From Enterobacter cloacae subsp. cloacae ATCC 13047 (lineage in GTDB: Bacteria; Pseudomonadota; Gammaproteobacteria; Enterobacterales; Enterobacteriaceae), in contig NC_014121.1 of assembly GCF_000025565.1 (NCBI RefSeq), positions 1,116,001 through 1,180,000 of the forward strand: a stretch of 64,000 bases of DNA, in the 5' to 3' direction. Position numbers and translations under genes: made by a program. Below are positions 26,981 through 36,331 of the stretch, piece by piece. Every line of letters begins with the position of its first letter. The stretch's first letter is position 1. The notes below the pieces were generated by a model. That model was not told the DNA's origin. It saw nothing but the letters and a program-made list of their open reading frames with translations, and searched no databases.

Positions 26981-27562
26981 ATGACTATCGCGTACTGGAA
27001 AAAGGGGAGCGGGCTCGTTCTGATGCTGCTGGCAGGATCGCTAAATGCCGCGGACGAATTGGTCGATGGCAACTATGGGCTGCTGCACGTGCGCGGTGCG
27101 CTGACGGAAAGCGCCTGCCGTCTGGAGATGGACTCCGCGTGGCAGGAGGTGGACATGGGGACGACGGCAACGGGTGCGCTTAAAAAGCCAGGCGACCAGG
27201 GTACGCCGGTGCGGGTGGAGATCCATCTGGAGGATTGTATGCCATCACCCACCTCAGTACGCGATGCGTGGAGCGGCGATTTGCTCTGGAGTCGGGATCA
27301 GCCTTCGGTCACGGTCAGCTTTGTTGCGCCGGGAGAGTTGTTTAATCCGGGCCTGGTCCGCGTGACCGGGGCCAGCGGGTTAGGGCTACACCTGACCGAC
27401 AGACTGCACCGTTCGGTTCGTCTTAACGATGAGGGGCATCCGCTGTTGCTGGAGTCAGATGACAACACGCTTTTTTATTATCTCACGCCGGAACGTACCT
27501 CTGCACCGCTGGTGGCCGGGGCATGGCAGGCGCTGATCCACTTCAGGCTTAATTATGACTAG
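26981..27562 (+). CDS. Minor fimbrial subunit
   Basis: This 193-residue pilin-family protein has a signal peptide (ending GSLNA) and pilin cysteines in TESACRLEM and LEDCMP. The C-terminal donor strand ends LIHFRLNYD. GGAGAG precedes the ATG at 26981. It overlaps the next gene by 8 bp. Position after the chaperone suits an MrpE/F-type minor subunit. Confidence 0.82.
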   Translation: MTIAYWKKGSGLVLMLLAGSLNAADELVDGNYGLLHVRGALTESACRLEMDSAWQEVDMGTTATGALKKPGDQGTPVRVEIHLEDCMPSPTSVRDAWSGDLLWSRDQPSVTVSFVAPGELFNPGLVRVTGASGLGLHLTDRLHRSVRLNDEGHPLLLESDDNTLFYYLTPERTSAPLVAGAWQALIHFRLNYD

Positions 27563-28031
27563 TTCACGTTTTGCTCTGCTTATCGCTTTGTTGCTGGCCA
27601 ATCCAGTGGCCTGGTCATCCCTGACGGTAAACGTCACCGGCGTGGTCGTGGAGGGAGTGTGTGAAATCAACAACGGTGAAACCGTCCACGTGGATTTTGG
27701 CAGCAACCTGCAGGCGCGCCAGCTGGACGGTGAGAACTTTATGAAAACCATCGACTATTCGCTGGTCTGCGAAGATCTGACCTCCAACGATCTGGAGATG
27801 CAGTTTGAAGGCGCGGCAGCCTCGTTTAGCGACGACTATCTGGCCACAGACCGCGAAGGGCTGGGGATCAAATTGTATATGAACGGAGAATCGATGCCGC
27901 TAAATACCTGGATGCCGTTTACCTGGCCGGAGGTCCCTGTCTTGCAGGCCGCGCCGATTAAAGATGGCGCATCAACCGTGGAAACGGGCGTGTTTAGCGC
28001 GTCAGCCACGCTGAAAATTCAGTATCAGTAG
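27555..28031 (+). CDS. Minor fimbrial subunit, probable adaptor
   Basis: This 158-residue protein has a signal peptide (ending NPVAWS), then LTVNVTGVVVEGVCEINNGE. The paired Cys lies in SLVCEDL, and the last strand is SATLKIQYQ. It is a small subunit directly before the adhesin gene, the usual place for an MrpG/PapF-like tip adaptor. It overlaps the gene before it by 8 bp. Confidence 0.82.
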   Translation: MTSSRFALLIALLLANPVAWSSLTVNVTGVVVEGVCEINNGETVHVDFGSNLQARQLDGENFMKTIDYSLVCEDLTSNDLEMQFEGAAASFSDDYLATDREGLGIKLYMNGESMPLNTWMPFTWPEVPVLQAAPIKDGASTVETGVFSASATLKIQYQ

Positions 28032-28042
28032 GAGAATACTCC

Positions 28043-28903
28043 ATGAAAAAAATGTTCTTTGCGCTTCTTCTGTTCCTCGGCATGGCATTTTGTCACACCG
28101 CTTCAGCCTCAATCTGGAGTTGGATCGACACCCTCAAATCGTGCGGCTCGAACTCCTGCTACGACTACACTTTCACGATTGCCGACTGGGATGAAAATGA
28201 CGCAACGCCAAATCCATGCTATCAGCTCTCGGCCTGTACTCTGATCATCGGACACAGACATAATGTTGCGGGGACTTCAGGACCAGGAATAGAGCGTTCC
28301 TGGGACGCGGGGTCCTATCCGTTTTTGATCACCGCAGAGACAATGGGTGAGGTAAGTCAGCAGTTTAAAACCATTTTCACGTTCCCTTATTCGTCCACGA
28401 CGCGGCACAGCGGTGTGGCTGTCAATTGGGAAGAGTGCGTGGGTTTTTTTTACGCAGCGGGCAAAAACCTTGGTAACAACGCGTCAAACGTCAACCAAAG
28501 CGCTTTTCAGGGCCACCCTATGATGCCAGGGAGTATTTGTGGTGTTGCTCCACAGCCCAGCGGTTCCTGCGATTTCAATCAGGACGTACTGACCCTCGAC
28601 CACGGCACGCTGACGCATCAGGAGCTTGACGGGCATGAAGTCAGTGAAAACGTCAGTATTAACTGTACGACATCACAGACGCTCAAGCTGTATATCTACT
28701 CCGCAGACAACGTGCAGTTGCGTGACGACGGCAGTCTCTATTCCGAGCTTTATATGAATGACAACGTACTCGGCACGTCGGGCTTCACTCTGGACGTCGC
28801 CGAACAGGAAAATGTCGTTGTGAAATCAGTTCTTCATACAAATGGCAGCGTGGCGGCAGGTGAGTTTTCGGGCTCCACTGTGATGCTGATTACAGTGGAG
28901 TGA
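28043..28903 (+). CDS. MrpH-like two-domain tip adhesin
   Basis: This 286-residue protein has a signal peptide (to about residue 22), an N-terminal receptor domain (about 23-180) and a C-terminal pilin domain (about 185-286; SGSCDFNQDVLTLDHGTLT). The receptor domain has four or more Cys and the pattern H71-x-H73 (LIIGHRHN) with a third His at 122 (TTRHSG). From memory, Proteus mirabilis MrpH binds zinc through His72, His74 and His117, so the same site seems present. It lies last in the structural operon and overlaps the start of the EAL gene. Confidence 0.85.
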   Translation: MKKMFFALLLFLGMAFCHTASASIWSWIDTLKSCGSNSCYDYTFTIADWDENDATPNPCYQLSACTLIIGHRHNVAGTSGPGIERSWDAGSYPFLITAETMGEVSQQFKTIFTFPYSSTTRHSGVAVNWEECVGFFYAAGKNLGNNASNVNQSAFQGHPMMPGSICGVAPQPSGSCDFNQDVLTLDHGTLTHQELDGHEVSENVSINCTTSQTLKLYIYSADNVQLRDDGSLYSELYMNDNVLGTSGFTLDVAEQENVVVKSVLHTNGSVAAGEFSGSTVMLITVE

Positions 28904-29709
28904 TGAAAATGACTGCGTTGCCCTTGAACAATATCGATCTCTACTGCGCGCTTATGATGGGGGAGATCGTTCCCTATTATCAGCCGCTGATTAACAGCCG
29001 GACCCAGCGTTTGTACGGGCTGGAAATATTAATGCGCTGGTCACTCTCTGAGGAGAATGCCTCGCCCCTGGCGCTTATCCGCGCATTTGACGAGAACGGC
29101 CTGTTGCCTGAAATGATGCAACACCTGATGCGCAAGGTTGCGGCAGATATTAACGAACTGGATGCATTGCTGCCTGTTGGGCTTCATCTTTCGCTCAATG
29201 TGACCTCTTCACAGGTCGCGAAGCCCGGCTTTGTGTTTGATACGCTCTCGTTTCTGGCATCCATTCCTCTGGAAAAATATTGTCTGGTGGTCGAGGTCAC
29301 CGAAGAGCAACCATTGCCGCCTACGCCTGAGGTTACGGGCGCTTTTCTGAAGTTGCAGCTGGCGGGGGTCGAGATCTATCTGGATGATTTTGGTACCGGC
29401 TGCTCTAATCTGGAATACCTTGAGCAATTTAGCGTGGACGGGGTGAAGGTGGACCAGCTTTTCGTTAAGCATCTTTCCTCTGATAAAGCGTCAACATCCA
29501 TTGCAGCGATGGTTGCTGGCCTGGCGAAAGCGCGGGGTCTTGGCATCATTGCTGAAGGGGTTGAAACCTCTGAACAATCACAGCTGCTGCGCGATATGGG
29601 GATTGTTATTCAGCAGGGCTATCTCTTTTCCTTCGCATTAAGTCAGTCGCAGTTACGGGAGTATCTTGCCGCCAGACGGTTACATTTTCAGATGAAAAAC
29701 AGGAAATAA
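28903..29709 (+). CDS. EAL-domain c-di-GMP phosphodiesterase linked to the fimbriae
   Basis: This stand-alone EAL domain protein has about 268 residues and no sensor region. The catalytic set looks complete: EIL in place of EAL (GLEILMRW), the Asn in LSLNVTS, EVTEEQ, DDFGTG, KVDQLFVK and AEGVETSEQ with QQGYLFS at the end. It should hydrolyse c-di-GMP. The gene starts in the overlapping TGATG after the adhesin; ATG 28909 is a good alternative because GGAG lies 8 bases before it. The setting recalls Klebsiella mrkJ beside the mrk fimbrial genes. Confidence 0.88.
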   Translation: MKMTALPLNNIDLYCALMMGEIVPYYQPLINSRTQRLYGLEILMRWSLSEENASPLALIRAFDENGLLPEMMQHLMRKVAADINELDALLPVGLHLSLNVTSSQVAKPGFVFDTLSFLASIPLEKYCLVVEVTEEQPLPPTPEVTGAFLKLQLAGVEIYLDDFGTGCSNLEYLEQFSVDGVKVDQLFVKHLSSDKASTSIAAMVAGLAKARGLGIIAEGVETSEQSQLLRDMGIVIQQGYLFSFALSQSQLREYLAARRLHFQMKNRK

Positions 29710-29872
29710 GAGAGTCGTTGATTATAATTTGTCATGACGTAAGTAAAAATTTCTAGACAGTATGATACGCAATTGAACGGGTATTTTGTCACTTTATTCC
29801 AATACGCTAAACTAGCTATCGGCATTAACGCCATGAAGAGTGTGGATTAATATTGGAGCTGGTGACAGTGTT

Positions 29873-30610
29873 ATGCATTTCATATTAAACAATAATGTCT
29901 CTTTCAACGTTGCTGAAAGGACAGTGTCGGATGGAAAAACGCAACATGTGCTTTCTAATCCGGCATGCAGGCTTCTTCTCGTACTCCTGGAGAATAATAA
30001 CCGGCTAATGACCAGAGAAGAACTTTTGCAGAAGGTTTGGGGCGATTTTGGATTAACCCCATCCAGTAATAGTTTGAATAATAATATCAGTATATTGCGT
30101 AAGATTTTCACTGAGTTTGGAATTCATGATGTGCTCAAAACTGTCCCTAAACAAGGCTTTGAGTTGGCGCTGGAAAATCTTCAGGTCAATGAAAAGTCCA
30201 GAGACTATTTGGTGATGCAGGCGATTTCAAAACCTGAAAAAGAGCCCAGTGTACATAAGACCCGGTTGATTAAATGGACCGGCGTGTTGTTCATTATTAT
30301 TGGATTAGCAATCGCTTTATATCTCAATTTTTTCGACAAACGTGAGGATGTCACGCTTTTAAAACAAGTGCAGCAGTGCAAGATCTTTTATCACAGCAAA
30401 GTGAATGCAAAGAGAGTGGAACACTATTTCTCTGAAGGAAACGGGATGAAATTGCTGACGAAGTGTTCAACGCCTGCCTATATTTTTTACGATGACAGTA
30501 AAGTGCATGAGAAAACTGAGCTTCTTGAAATCTTTGTCGCAAAATGTACGGTCGATAGTGAAGGGGAATTTAGTGAATGTAAAAACTTCGTCTCGACTAA
30601 AGTGGGCTAG
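29873..30610 (+). CDS. ToxR/CadC-like membrane-anchored transcription regulator
   Basis: This 245-residue protein starts MHFILNNNVSFN. The N-terminal OmpR/PhoB-type winged helix (about 1-100) includes NRLMTREELLQKVWGDFGLTPSSNSLNNNISILRK and LKTVPKQGFEL. One membrane helix follows at about 145-165 (WTGVLFIIIGLAIALYLNFF), then a periplasmic domain of about 80 residues with four Cys. It resembles E. coli YqeI in layout. It probably senses an envelope signal and controls the fimbrial genes. The next gene overlaps its end. Confidence 0.8.
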   Translation: MHFILNNNVSFNVAERTVSDGKTQHVLSNPACRLLLVLLENNNRLMTREELLQKVWGDFGLTPSSNSLNNNISILRKIFTEFGIHDVLKTVPKQGFELALENLQVNEKSRDYLVMQAISKPEKEPSVHKTRLIKWTGVLFIIIGLAIALYLNFFDKREDVTLLKQVQQCKIFYHSKVNAKRVEHYFSEGNGMKLLTKCSTPAYIFYDDSKVHEKTELLEIFVAKCTVDSEGEFSECKNFVSTKVG

Positions 30611-31058
30611 CCTTGCTATGTTGTTGATCGCGGTATTTATTGGTGCGTTGCTGTATGTGCCCAAGGATACCCGCGTGCTGGATTGCACAGCAGATATGAA
30701 TCTTGAGCTGGGTAAAGACCATGACAAGATCGTCGCCAACATCCATCTCGTCGTTCACTTCGTTCCAGATGAGCTCAGCTACATTACCGAGTATGGGGTC
30801 GTGACCTACAACAACCAGCGCTATATCGTCGATCGCTATGCCCGACTGCGTTATTCTGGAGATAACCGTCACTCTTTTAATGAATTTAAAAGAGAAGAGA
30901 TAGAGAAGAATATTAGTGAAACACTACCTGACTCTTTATCTGAAAAACTCACTTCAGCACAAAAGGTCTTTTTATTTAAGGTGCGGAAGTTACAGGGTGA
31001 AATATGGAGCATTAGCGATTTGCGGCGTACGGTATTAGTGTGCGCTAAATCAGACTGA
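30573..31058 (+). CDS. Small single-span membrane protein, probable partner of the ToxR-like regulator
   Basis: A GTG start at 30573 (AAGGGG 6 bases upstream) gives 161 residues. A membrane helix lies at about 13-31 (ASLAMLLIAVFIGALLYV), followed by a periplasmic domain with LDCTADMNLELGKDHDKI and a final Cys. It overlaps the regulator gene by 38 bp, the same arrangement as ToxR/ToxS and E. coli YqeI/YqeJ, where the second protein supports the regulator's periplasmic domain. No enzymatic motif is present. Confidence 0.65.
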   Translation: MNVKTSSRLKWASLAMLLIAVFIGALLYVPKDTRVLDCTADMNLELGKDHDKIVANIHLVVHFVPDELSYITEYGVVTYNNQRYIVDRYARLRYSGDNRHSFNEFKREEIEKNISETLPDSLSEKLTSAQKVFLFKVRKLQGEIWSISDLRRTVLVCAKSD

Positions 31059-31579
31059 TGCCGTTATTTTTTTAATTATATCTCCGCCTCTTAATGTTAA
31101 GAGGCTGGAGTCTTTTTGTCTTTAAAATGCATTTGGGTGTAAATTTCATGCCATTAAACGTTCTGATAACACAGGATAGTTATCTCTTTCATGGGTTGAA
31201 ACACTGTATTTCTCTTAAACATATTCAGGATCTTACACTACTTGAAACCTCACATCGAGAGTGTGTGGTTCTGGTAGACAGCAGAATGCCGATGAACGAC
31301 CTTGAGCACGGGTGGCGGTTTCTCTCGGCTATGTTTGAGCGAACTAAGGCTATTATGCTTTGTATGAATCAACCCGTGAGCTTGCCCTTCAGCGTAAAAC
31401 CCTGTGGAGACACTGTTGATATGAAAACCAGCCCAGAAAATATATCGCTGATGATCCTTAATAAAATCTCTATTGCAATGCCGGATAAATGGTCACCGCC
31501 GGTGCGAATAAAAATAGAAGAAAGAGAGGTTGCATTAATTAATGCGTTTCTGTGCGGAAAGGATATCGAAGAGATGGCA

Positions 31580-31595
31580 ACGATGTTTTGTTGTT
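31580..31595 (+). repeat. Left copy of the direct repeat flanking the insertion sequence
   Basis: ACGATGTTTTGTTGTT here is identical to 32932-32947. Including two further matching bases (CA), the repeat is 18 bp (31578-31595 and 32930-32947). Confidence 0.9.
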
Positions 31596-31659
31596 TGATG
31601 TAGCCCCCTGAAACACCAGACAGTAGCTGTATCTCCAGATAAGAGATAGGCTTGAATAT

Positions 31660-32055
31660 ATGTCTAACACTAACACCAATTTTGAGATGACCGGGATCCT
31701 GTTAGGGCAAGAAGTCCGTAAACGTAAAACTCCTCAGGAGAAGATCGCCATTATCCAGCAGACGATGGAGCCGGGTATGAATGTCTCCCATGTCGCCCGC
31801 CTGCATGGTATCCAGCCCAGCCTGCTGTTTAAGTGGAAGAAGCAATATCAGGAAGGCAGCCTCACCGCCGTTGCGGCTGGAGAGGAAGTCGTTCCTGCTT
31901 CTGAGCTTACTGCTGCTCTGAAGCAGGTCCGGGAGCTTCAGCGCCTTCTGGGCAAGAAGACGATGGAAGTTGAGATCCTGAAAGAAGCCGTGGAGTACGG
32001 TCAGTCGCGAAAATGGATAGCGCACGCGCCCTTGTTGCCAAAGGACGGGGAATAG
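31660..32055 (+). CDS. IS2-group transposase OrfA (InsC-like)
   Basis: This 131-residue DNA-binding protein resembles IS2 Ins[34 protein letters not shown] is the helix-turn-helix, followed by the leucine-zipper part [28 protein letters not shown]. It helps the fused OrfAB transposase bind the ends. At the place where IS2 has an A6G slippery run, this copy reads CGAAAATGG, so programmed frameshifting may be less efficient. Confidence 0.92.
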   Translation: MSNTNTNFEMTGILLGQEVRKRKTPQEKIAIIQQTMEPGMNVSHVARLHGIQPSLLFKWKKQYQEGSLTAVAAGEEVVPASELTAALKQVRELQRLLGKKTMEVEILKEAVEYGQSRKWIAHAPLLPKDGE

Positions 32056-32894
32056 CCATGGTCAGCCGGACCATGGGCGTGTCGCGTGCGCAACTGTCAC
32101 TGCGGATTAACCGTTCTGCCGACTGGCAGGACAGGCGCTGTAACCGGCGTAATGAAGAAGCAGACGCAGAAATACTGTCGGCTATCCTCAACATTATCAG
32201 CGATATGCCGAGTTATGGTTATCGACGCGTGTGGGGCATCCTGCGCAAGCAACGTCGCACAGAGGGACAGCCACCTGTGAATGCCAAACGGCTTTACAGG
32301 ATAATGAGCGAGCATAACCTGTTGTTGTTGCATCACAAACCAGAGCGACCGAAGCGTGAACATAAGGGCAAGATAGCGGTGGCAGAAAGCGATATGCGCT
32401 GGTGTTCAGATGGCTTCGAGTTCGGCTGCGACAACGGCGAAAAACTGCGGGTAACGTTCGCGCTGGACTGCTGCGACCGTGAGGCCATAGACTGGGCAGC
32501 AAGCACGGGAGGCTATGACAGTTCGACCGTGCAGGATGTGATGCTGAGGTCGGTGGAAAAGCGCTTCGGCGACAGGCTGCCCGACACAGCGGTGCAGTGG
32601 CTGACGGACAACGGTTCAGCATATACCGCGCATGAAACGCGGAGGTTCGCCAAAGAGCTGAATCTGGAGCCATGTACAACAGCGGTGAGCAGCCCGCAGA
32701 GCAATGGCATGGCCGAACGGTTCGTGAAGACGATGAAGGAAGACTATATCGCGTTCATGCCGAAACCGGATGTGAGAACAGCCCTGCGAAACCTTGCAGC
32801 GGCGTTCACGCATTACAATGAAAATCACCCGCATAGTGCGCTGGGATATCACTCTCCGAGAGAATACCGGCGGCAGCGGGCATCGTTAACTTAA
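32013..32894 (+). CDS. IS2-group transposase OrfB (InsD-like, DDE catalytic domain)
   Basis: This 293-residue protein is intact. The DDE triad can be placed at ALDCCDRE (first Asp), WLTDNGSAY (second Asp) and [15 protein letters not shown] (Glu), the rve/integrase-like order. The ending [15 protein letters not shown] is typical of the family. It overlaps orfA in the -1 frame by 43 bp and would normally be made as an OrfAB fusion by frameshifting near 32005-32012. Confidence 0.93.
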   Translation: MDSARALVAKGRGIAMVSRTMGVSRAQLSLRINRSADWQDRRCNRRNEEADAEILSAILNIISDMPSYGYRRVWGILRKQRRTEGQPPVNAKRLYRIMSEHNLLLLHHKPERPKREHKGKIAVAESDMRWCSDGFEFGCDNGEKLRVTFALDCCDREAIDWAASTGGYDSSTVQDVMLRSVEKRFGDRLPDTAVQWLTDNGSAYTAHETRRFAKELNLEPCTTAVSSPQSNGMAERFVKTMKEDYIAFMPKPDVRTALRNLAAAFTHYNENHPHSALGYHSPREYRRQRASLT

Positions 32895-32931
32895 GATACA
32901 AAAGCTGTCCGGAAATGGCGGGTCAAGATCA

Positions 32932-32947
32932 ACGATGTTTTGTTGTT
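32932..32947 (+). repeat. Right copy of the direct repeat flanking the insertion sequence
   Basis: ACGATGTTTTGTTGTT, identical to 31580-31595. It marks the insertion point within the regulator gene. Confidence 0.9.
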
Positions 32948-33100
32948 CTCAAAAGGAGGTCTATAAGCTTAGAGACAAAGTTTGCCAGCGGCTTAACGTC
33001 AGGCATTTTTATATTGCTTGTTTATATATTTTTCGCCACGGGTTACTGCAACGGTCTTATACGTTACCCGAAACCTGGTTATGGTATTAAAAGCGAAGAC

Positions 33101-33130
33101 GCGAAACGGTAACCCGCGTCACCGTTTCGC
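33101..33130. terminator. Hairpin between convergent regulator remnant and afuC
   Basis: GCGAAACGGT and ACCGTTTCGC form a perfect 10-bp stem with a 10-base loop. On the minus strand it lies just after the afuC stop and is followed by GTCTTCGCTTTTAA. It probably ends the uhp-afu transcript. Confidence 0.65.
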
Positions 33131-33136
33131 ATTTCA

Positions 33137-34183
33137 TTACGCAGCCTCCGCCAACATAAACATCCCGTACGGATGGATCTCAAGGTAGTACGCATCGCCC
33201 ACGTCCGGCTGCAGGCGCGTGGCGTTCACCTGAAGTAAAATCTCCTGCCCGTGCCAGTCGACAATCACCTCATACTGCGGCCCCATATATGCGACGTGGC
33301 GGATAGTGCAGCGCTGGCTCTCCTCGCCGCGCTGGCTTAGCGTAATCGCCTCCGGACGCACACCGACCGTACCTTCGCCCTGCGTAGCAAAATGCAGCGG
33401 TCGCGGCAGACGGTAGCCGTAGATTTCCACGATATCCTCGCTGAAGCGCGCCGGGAAGAGGTTGGCATCCCCCATAAAACTCGCCATAAAGCGAGACGCC
33501 GGCTGTCGATAGAGATCCTGAGGCGAGCCAATCTGCATAATGTTGCCCTTGTTCATCACCAGCACGGTGTCGGAGACCGCAAACGCCTCGCTTTGATCGT
33601 GCGTCACGTACAGCGAGGTGATGTTGAACTGCTTTTGCAGTTCGCGAATTTTGTCCCGCATGCTGCGCCTGAGGTTCGCATCGAGGTTGCTCAGCGGTTC
33701 ATCAAATAGCAACACTTTGGGTTTGAGGATCAGAGCGCGGGCCAGAGCCACGCGCTGCTGCTGGCCGCCAGAAATCTGATCCACGTAGCGATCTTCAAAC
33801 CCCTCCAGGTCAACCATCGCCAGGGCTTCTTTGACCCGTGATTTTATCTCCGGACGCGAAACGCCCAGCATCTTCAGACCGTAGCCCACGTTCTCGCCCA
33901 GCGACATATGTGGGAAGAGCGCGTAGGACTGAAACACCATACAGATATCGCGCTGCTGAATGGAGCGGTGGGTCACATCCTCTCCATCAATGTAAATCTG
34001 TCCTTCGGTCGGTTTTTCCAGCCCGGCGACCAGGCGCAGCACGGTAGTTTTACCGCAGCCGGACGGGCCGAGCAGCGTTACCATTTTTCCCTGCGGGATC
34101 GCCAGGTTGATGTTTTCAATTACTGTGTTTGCGCCAAAGCGTTTGGTCACGTTGCGCAGTTCAACAAAATGTTTCTCAGTCAT
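33137..34183 (-). CDS. afuC: ABC transporter ATPase AfuC
   Basis: This 348-residue protein is the same length as E. coli AfuC and close to it in sequence. Walker [10 protein letters not shown], signature [15 protein letters not shown], Walker [12 protein letters not shown] and the His-loop VTHDQSEA are intact. A C-terminal TOBE-like regulatory domain follows ([11 protein letters not shown]). It drives import through AfuB with binding protein AfuA. Older annotation calls it ferric, but AfuABC of Actinobacillus and Citrobacter was shown to carry sugar phosphates. It starts 4 bp after the afuB stop. Confidence 0.93.
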   Translation of the reverse strand: MTEKHFVELRNVTKRFGANTVIENINLAIPQGKMVTLLGPSGCGKTTVLRLVAGLEKPTEGQIYIDGEDVTHRSIQQRDICMVFQSYALFPHMSLGENVGYGLKMLGVSRPEIKSRVKEALAMVDLEGFEDRYVDQISGGQQQRVALARALILKPKVLLFDEPLSNLDANLRRSMRDKIRELQKQFNITSLYVTHDQSEAFAVSDTVLVMNKGNIMQIGSPQDLYRQPASRFMASFMGDANLFPARFSEDIVEIYGYRLPRPLHFATQGEGTVGVRPEAITLSQRGEESQRCTIRHVAYMGPQYEVIVDWHGQEILLQVNATRLQPDVGDAYYLEIHPYGMFMLAEAA

Positions 34184-34187
34184 AGTG

Positions 34188-36266
34188 TTATGCCTGGTTT
34201 TTGGCTTTAGAACGGGAGATACGCGCCTCGCCGATCAGCCAGTCAAAGAGGAAAATGATCGCCAGCATGACCACAATCAGGATCGAGCCGTAGGCAATCG
34301 CCACGCCGTATTCACCGTCTTCCACACGGTTCAGAATGTAGGCCGTTGCCACGCGGGTATCCGGCGTGACGAGGAACACAATGGCGCTGACGGTGGTAAT
34401 GGCACGCACAAAGCTGTAAATCAGTGCCGATAAAATGGCCGGACGCAGCAGCGGCAGCAGGATGTGGGTGATGGTGCGCAGGCTTCCGGCACGCAGGCTC
34501 AGCGAAGCCTCGTCCAGCGACTTGTCGATCTGCCCTAATCCCGCGATCCCGGCGCGAATGCCCACCGGCACGTTACGCATTACCATGGAAATAATCACGA
34601 TGGCGGCGGTGCCCGTGAGGTACACCGGCGCGCTGTTAAAGGCCAGAATGTACGACACGCCCGCCACGGTACCCGGTACGGCAAAGCACAGCATGGTAGT
34701 GAACTCGATGGTCTTTTTACCCCGGAACTGCTGGCGCACTACAACCCAGGCAATCAGCAGGCCGAAGGCGGCGGTGATCGGCGCGGCAATCCCGGCGTAG
34801 AGCAGGGTATCGAGCAGCGAAGGCCACGCGCCGTCGCTCATCCCCTGCCCGAACAGCTTGATAAAGTTATCCAGCGTCAGGGTGTAATCCACGCCCCAGT
34901 TGACGGTAAAGCTGCCGTAGAAAATGCTGCCGTAGAGCAGGGCGTTAAAGGCGATCCACACCGCCAGCAGGGCGATCACGCTCCACACCAGCGTCACCGG
35001 CAGCGGCTGCACGTCTCCGCGGTACGATTTACCGGACACGGTTACGTAGGATCGCTTGCCGATCCACATGTACTGAATGCAGAACACCAGCAGCGAGAAC
35101 AGCAGGAGGAAGGCTCCGAGGGTACTCGCCGCCTGATAATCCAACTGTGAGCCGGTAATGTAGAAGTAAATCTGCGTGGCCAGCACGTCGAAGTTCCCGC
35201 CCAGCACCAGCGGGTTACTGAAGTCGGCCAGCGACTGTACAACCACGATTAAGAACGCATTTGCCAGCGCCGGTTTCAGCAGCGGCACGAAGACGCCGTT
35301 AAAGGTCTGCCAGCGGCTGGCGCGTAGGGTGTACGAGGCCTCTTCCAGCGACGGGTGGATGGTTTTGATTGCGCCGTCGAGGATCATAAAGGCCATCGGC
35401 GTGAAGGCCAGCACCTGCGCCAACCAGATGCCGGTGAAGCCGTACAGCCAGTTAGTGTTGGTTAACCCAAACCAGTCCACCATCAGCTCCGTAATATAGC
35501 CAGAGCGCCCCATCATAAGTGTAACGCCCAACCCCACCACGAACGGCGGGGTAACGATGGGCAGAATCGAGAAGATACGGCCAATGATGGCGCTGCGTTT
35601 GGCGATGCGCGTGGTGTATATCGCCAACACCAGCCCAAAGAAGGTGCAGCCGATCCCGACGGCAATCGACAGCATAATCGAATTGATGATGACCTGAATA
35701 ATGTGCGCCTGGGACAGCACATTCATGAACGCCAGCGGGGCGAATTCACCTGCGTCGTTGGTGAACATCGGAATGAAAATGGCGATGCTCGGCCAGACGA
35801 TAAAAATCCCGATCAACGCCACGATGGTAATCAGCGAGCCGATGACAAAACGATCGCCGCCCAGCCACTCCAGGCGGGTGAGGGCCAGCGTCATGATGGC
35901 GCCCAGGGCGACAAACAGCACGATGGTGGCATAGCCTAAACCGCGTCCTTCCACGGTGGCGCTGATGACCACGAACGCCATACACAGCAGTGCCCAGCCC
36001 GCGTCAAGGTAGTGGCGGCTGCGCTGCTCGCGCTTTGCTTCGTTAAACGGACGTACCAGCAGCAAGCTCGGCAGCAGGTACCACAGCCAGCTGATGTTGA
36101 ACTGGGACCAGCCGTAGGCGTCGAGGATCTCATCCCCGGTCGACTCCAGCAGGCCGTAATCAAGGCTCCAGCTCGGCAGCAGGGCAAAGGCCAGCCAGCC
36201 GAGTAAAACCCACAGGAATACCGCATCCCGTTTTTTGGCGGGATGAAGAGCATGTGTCTGTGACAT
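34188..36266 (-). CDS. afuB: ABC transporter permease AfuB (two fused permease domains)
   Basis: The start at 36266 ([14 protein letters not shown]) is preferred because upstream of it lies a GC-rich hairpin in the afuA-afuB gap. The protein has about 692 residues and about 14 membrane helices in two permease halves. Each half has an EAA loop: [27 protein letters not shown] (first) and [27 protein letters not shown] (second). This is the FbpB-type fused permease. It pairs with AfuA and AfuC. Confidence 0.92.
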   Translation of the reverse strand: MSQTHALHPAKKRDAVFLWVLLGWLAFALLPSWSLDYGLLESTGDEILDAYGWSQFNISWLWYLLPSLLLVRPFNEAKREQRSRHYLDAGWALLCMAFVVISATVEGRGLGYATIVLFVALGAIMTLALTRLEWLGGDRFVIGSLITIVALIGIFIVWPSIAIFIPMFTNDAGEFAPLAFMNVLSQAHIIQVIINSIMLSIAVGIGCTFFGLVLAIYTTRIAKRSAIIGRIFSILPIVTPPFVVGLGVTLMMGRSGYITELMVDWFGLTNTNWLYGFTGIWLAQVLAFTPMAFMILDGAIKTIHPSLEEASYTLRASRWQTFNGVFVPLLKPALANAFLIVVVQSLADFSNPLVLGGNFDVLATQIYFYITGSQLDYQAASTLGAFLLLFSLLVFCIQYMWIGKRSYVTVSGKSYRGDVQPLPVTLVWSVIALLAVWIAFNALLYGSIFYGSFTVNWGVDYTLTLDNFIKLFGQGMSDGAWPSLLDTLLYAGIAAPITAAFGLLIAWVVVRQQFRGKKTIEFTTMLCFAVPGTVAGVSYILAFNSAPVYLTGTAAIVIISMVMRNVPVGIRAGIAGLGQIDKSLDEASLSLRAGSLRTITHILLPLLRPAILSALIYSFVRAITTVSAIVFLVTPDTRVATAYILNRVEDGEYGVAIAYGSILIVVMLAIIFLFDWLIGEARISRSKAKNQA

Positions 36267-36286
36267 AAATTTTCCGGGTGTTGGAT

Positions 36287-36311
36287 GCCCGGCAAATGAA
36301 TGCTGCCGGGC
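36287..36311 (-). promoter_or_regulatory. Hairpin between afuA and afuB
   Basis: GCCCGGCA (36287-36294) and TGCCGGGC (36304-36311) form a perfect 8-bp stem downstream of the binding-protein gene. Such hairpins often protect the afuA message, giving more binding protein than permease. Confidence 0.6.
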
Positions 36312-36331
36312 GATGACCACTGTTCGCGGGC

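Larger units (their letters stand above)
31596..32931 (+). mobile_element. IS3-family element, IS2 group
   Basis: The element is about 1336 bp, close to IS2 (about 1331 bp). The left end TGATGTAGCCCCCTGAAACA and the right end (complement TGATCTTGACCCGCCATTTC) match each other and the IS2 end pattern, including CCAGACAG/CCGGACAG 19-27 bases in. Two overlapping genes, orfA and orfB, fill it. It interrupts a LuxR-type regulator. The flanking direct repeats are 16-18 bp, whereas IS2 normally makes 5 bp. Confidence 0.9.
31148..33090 (+). pseudogene. LuxR-type regulator gene split by an IS2-group insertion
   Basis: The left part (31148-31595) encodes MPLNVLITQDSYLFHGLKHC up to GKDIEEMATMF. The insertion then adds a stop at 31601-31603. 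Right of the element (32932-33090) the frame resumes with the same ATMFCC codons and continues SQKEVYKLRDKVCQRLNVRH to a stop at 33088. Removing the element and one repeat copy restores about 196 residues, the size of LuxR/FimZ-type fimbrial regulators, with the helix-turn-helix split at its middle. The interrupted copy should be inactive. Confidence 0.8.

Noticed and set aside
26266..27072. 268-codon frame on the minus strand
   Set aside because: Antisense to the fimbrial chaperone and minor subunit genes; no recognisable family.
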